A DNA stretch of 6,667 nt from Candidatus Parcubacteria bacterium. Lineage in GTDB: Bacteria; Patescibacteriota; Patescibacteriia; Patescibacteriales; UBA12075. Positions 5,750 to 6,667 of the stretch are shown here, one piece after another. The position numbers were made by a program, and so were the translations under genes. The stretch is taken from the NCBI GenBank assembly GCA_023142215.1, contig JAGLJW010000036.1:1-6667 (forward strand), given 5' to 3'. Below the pieces are notes generated by a model that had not been told where the DNA came from, did no database searches, and saw only the letters and a list, made by a program, of their open reading frames with translations. Within the stretch, counting starts at the first letter, position 1; each line of letters begins with the position of its first letter.

Positions 5750-6667
5750 CTAAATTTTCTCAAGTCTTAAATATTCGTCAATTGTAATTTTCTCCACAAA
5801 CTCTGACATATGACTAACTAGTATCATCGCCCCCTTATATTTATCAAGTGCTTCGGCTATTACTGGTAAATGCCGAAAGTTAATATGATTTGTTGGTTCA
5901 TCAAGTATAATTACGCCTGGTCGCATTAAAACTAATCTCGCGAAAGAAAGTAATCCTTTTTGTCCATCTGATAATTCTCCAATTTTTCTTCCTATCAATT
6001 CTCCATAAATCAAAAATCCAGCAGCCAATGCTCGCATTTCTGGCTCTGTTATTTGATAAGATACAGCATCGTTTAAAGATTCATAAACTGTTTGATTAAA
6101 ATCCAAAGAAGCAAAATCTTGACTATAATATCCAATTCTAACTTCTTCCATGATTTTAGCATCTTTATTTGAGCCATCAATTAAACTTCTCAAAAAAGTA
6201 CTTTTTCCAATTCCATTAGGTCCAGTTACCAACATATGCATTCCTTTTCTGATAATAATATCAAACTCCTTGCTTACTAATTCGTTATCTTTCATAATCA
6301 TCACTTTGCTAACTTCAATCAATTTTCCAGCAATGTCCTGTGCTGGAATTTCAAATTTTTTAATTGTTTTATCATCACGTCTTACATCAACCATATCATC
6401 TTCTGCTTGTGCAATATCATCTCTCATTTTTTTTGCCAACTTCCTCATTTTACCTCCTTTATGTGCGAAAAAATTCATCTTTTCTTTACTGTCCTGAATT
6501 TCTTTTTTAAGCCTAGCATTTTCTCGTCGTTCCTTTTCAATACGTCTTTCAATTTCTTCTACCACGCTATAATAATCACCAACATATTGTTCAATCTTGT
6601 GAGTATAAATATCTAAATAAATAACACCTTCAGTAAAGCAATTCAAAAAATCAGCATCATGAGAAAT
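5750..6667 (-). CDS. ABC-F family ATPase, C-terminal part (partial)
   Basis: The frame is open at the right edge, so 305 C-terminal residues are visible and the first ABC domain is mostly missing. The visible part begins with ISHDADF, the switch-histidine region of the first ATPase domain, then a long charged coiled linker (about 30-100) typical of ABC-F proteins. The second ATPase domain has Walker A GPNGIGKST (149-157), Q-loop YSQDF, signature LSDGQ (232-236), Walker B VIILDEPTNH (252-261) and switch His286 in LVSHMSEF. There are no membrane segments. ABC-F proteins act on ribosomes as translation factors (EttA, Uup, YbiT) or antibiotic-protection proteins; the subgroup cannot be settled from this half. 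Two departures from usual are LSDGQ for LSGGQ and DEPTNHIN for DEPTNHLD. There is no C-terminal extension after the second domain. A TTG at 6646 is inside the frame and is not the start. Confidence 0.92.
   Translation of the reverse strand: MSHDADFLNCFTEGVIYLDIYTHKIEQYVGDYYSVVEEIERRIEKERRENARLKKEIQDSKEKMNFFAHKGGKMRKLAKKMRDDIAQAEDDMVDVRRDDKTIKKFEIPAQDIAGKLIEVSKVMIMKDNELVSKEFDIIIRKGMHMLVTGPNGIGKSTFLRSLIDGSNKDAKIMEEVRIGYYSQDFASLDFNQTVYESLNDAVSYQITEPEMRALAAGFLIYGELIGRKIGELSDGQKGLLSFARLVLMRPGVIILDEPTNHINFRHLPVIAEALDKYKGAMILVSHMSEFVEKITIDEYLRLEKI

Noticed and set aside
6150..6616. Plus-strand hydrophobic open frames opposite the ABC-F gene
   Set aside because: They are antisense to the Walker A and linker coding region; the hydrophobic look comes from the complement of Lys/Glu codons.

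Overview
This 6.7 kb window is AT-rich bacterial DNA using the standard code. The 804-codon frame at the left edge contains no in-frame TGA although glycine is frequent, so TGA is not read as glycine. No gene start has a clear Shine-Dalgarno sequence. The mix of an anchored Cys-rich surface protein carrying a pseudopilin-like segment, very small membrane proteins, a short ScpA and an unusual ABC-F ATPase suggests a Patescibacteria (CPR) genome. That placement is an inference from gene style, not from a marker gene.

Layout. Positions 1-2414 (minus) hold the N-terminal 804 residues of a large exported surface protein that runs off the left edge. Its order is membrane segment, small Cys motif, pseudopilin-like segment, about three Ig/cadherin-like domains, then Cys-rich repeats of the DUF4215/myxococcal disulfide-repeat type. 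Positions 2503-2928 (minus) encode an unrecognised 141-residue protein with a signal peptide, three membrane segments and a tail made of a 12-bp tandem repeat. A 54-bp divergent intergenic region (2929-2982) holds an extended -10 promoter for that gene and probably the start of the rightward operon.

Positions 2983-4747 (plus) form a compact three-gene operon and are the most interesting part of the window. It encodes a 100-residue membrane protein, a 99-residue precursor-like protein and a 393-residue radical SAM/SPASM enzyme. The precursor-like protein has an N-terminal motif, GFVTNSSSANYW, and a C-terminal membrane anchor. The enzyme has a PqqD-like N-terminal region. The genes overlap by 16 and 4 nt. 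I read this as a candidate peptide-modification (RiPP-like) system in which the enzyme modifies the N-terminal motif of the small anchored protein. Substrate and chemistry are not established. The first two genes are far more AT-rich than the flanks (hand counts about 15% and 23% G+C).

The right side is housekeeping on the minus strand. scpA (chromosome segregation kleisin) converges on the radical SAM gene with a 20-bp gap. A 264-285 bp intergenic stretch holds two 42-bp direct repeats and an inverted relative. The C-terminal 305 residues of an ABC-F ATPase run off the right edge. No gene-free stretch exceeds 300 bases.
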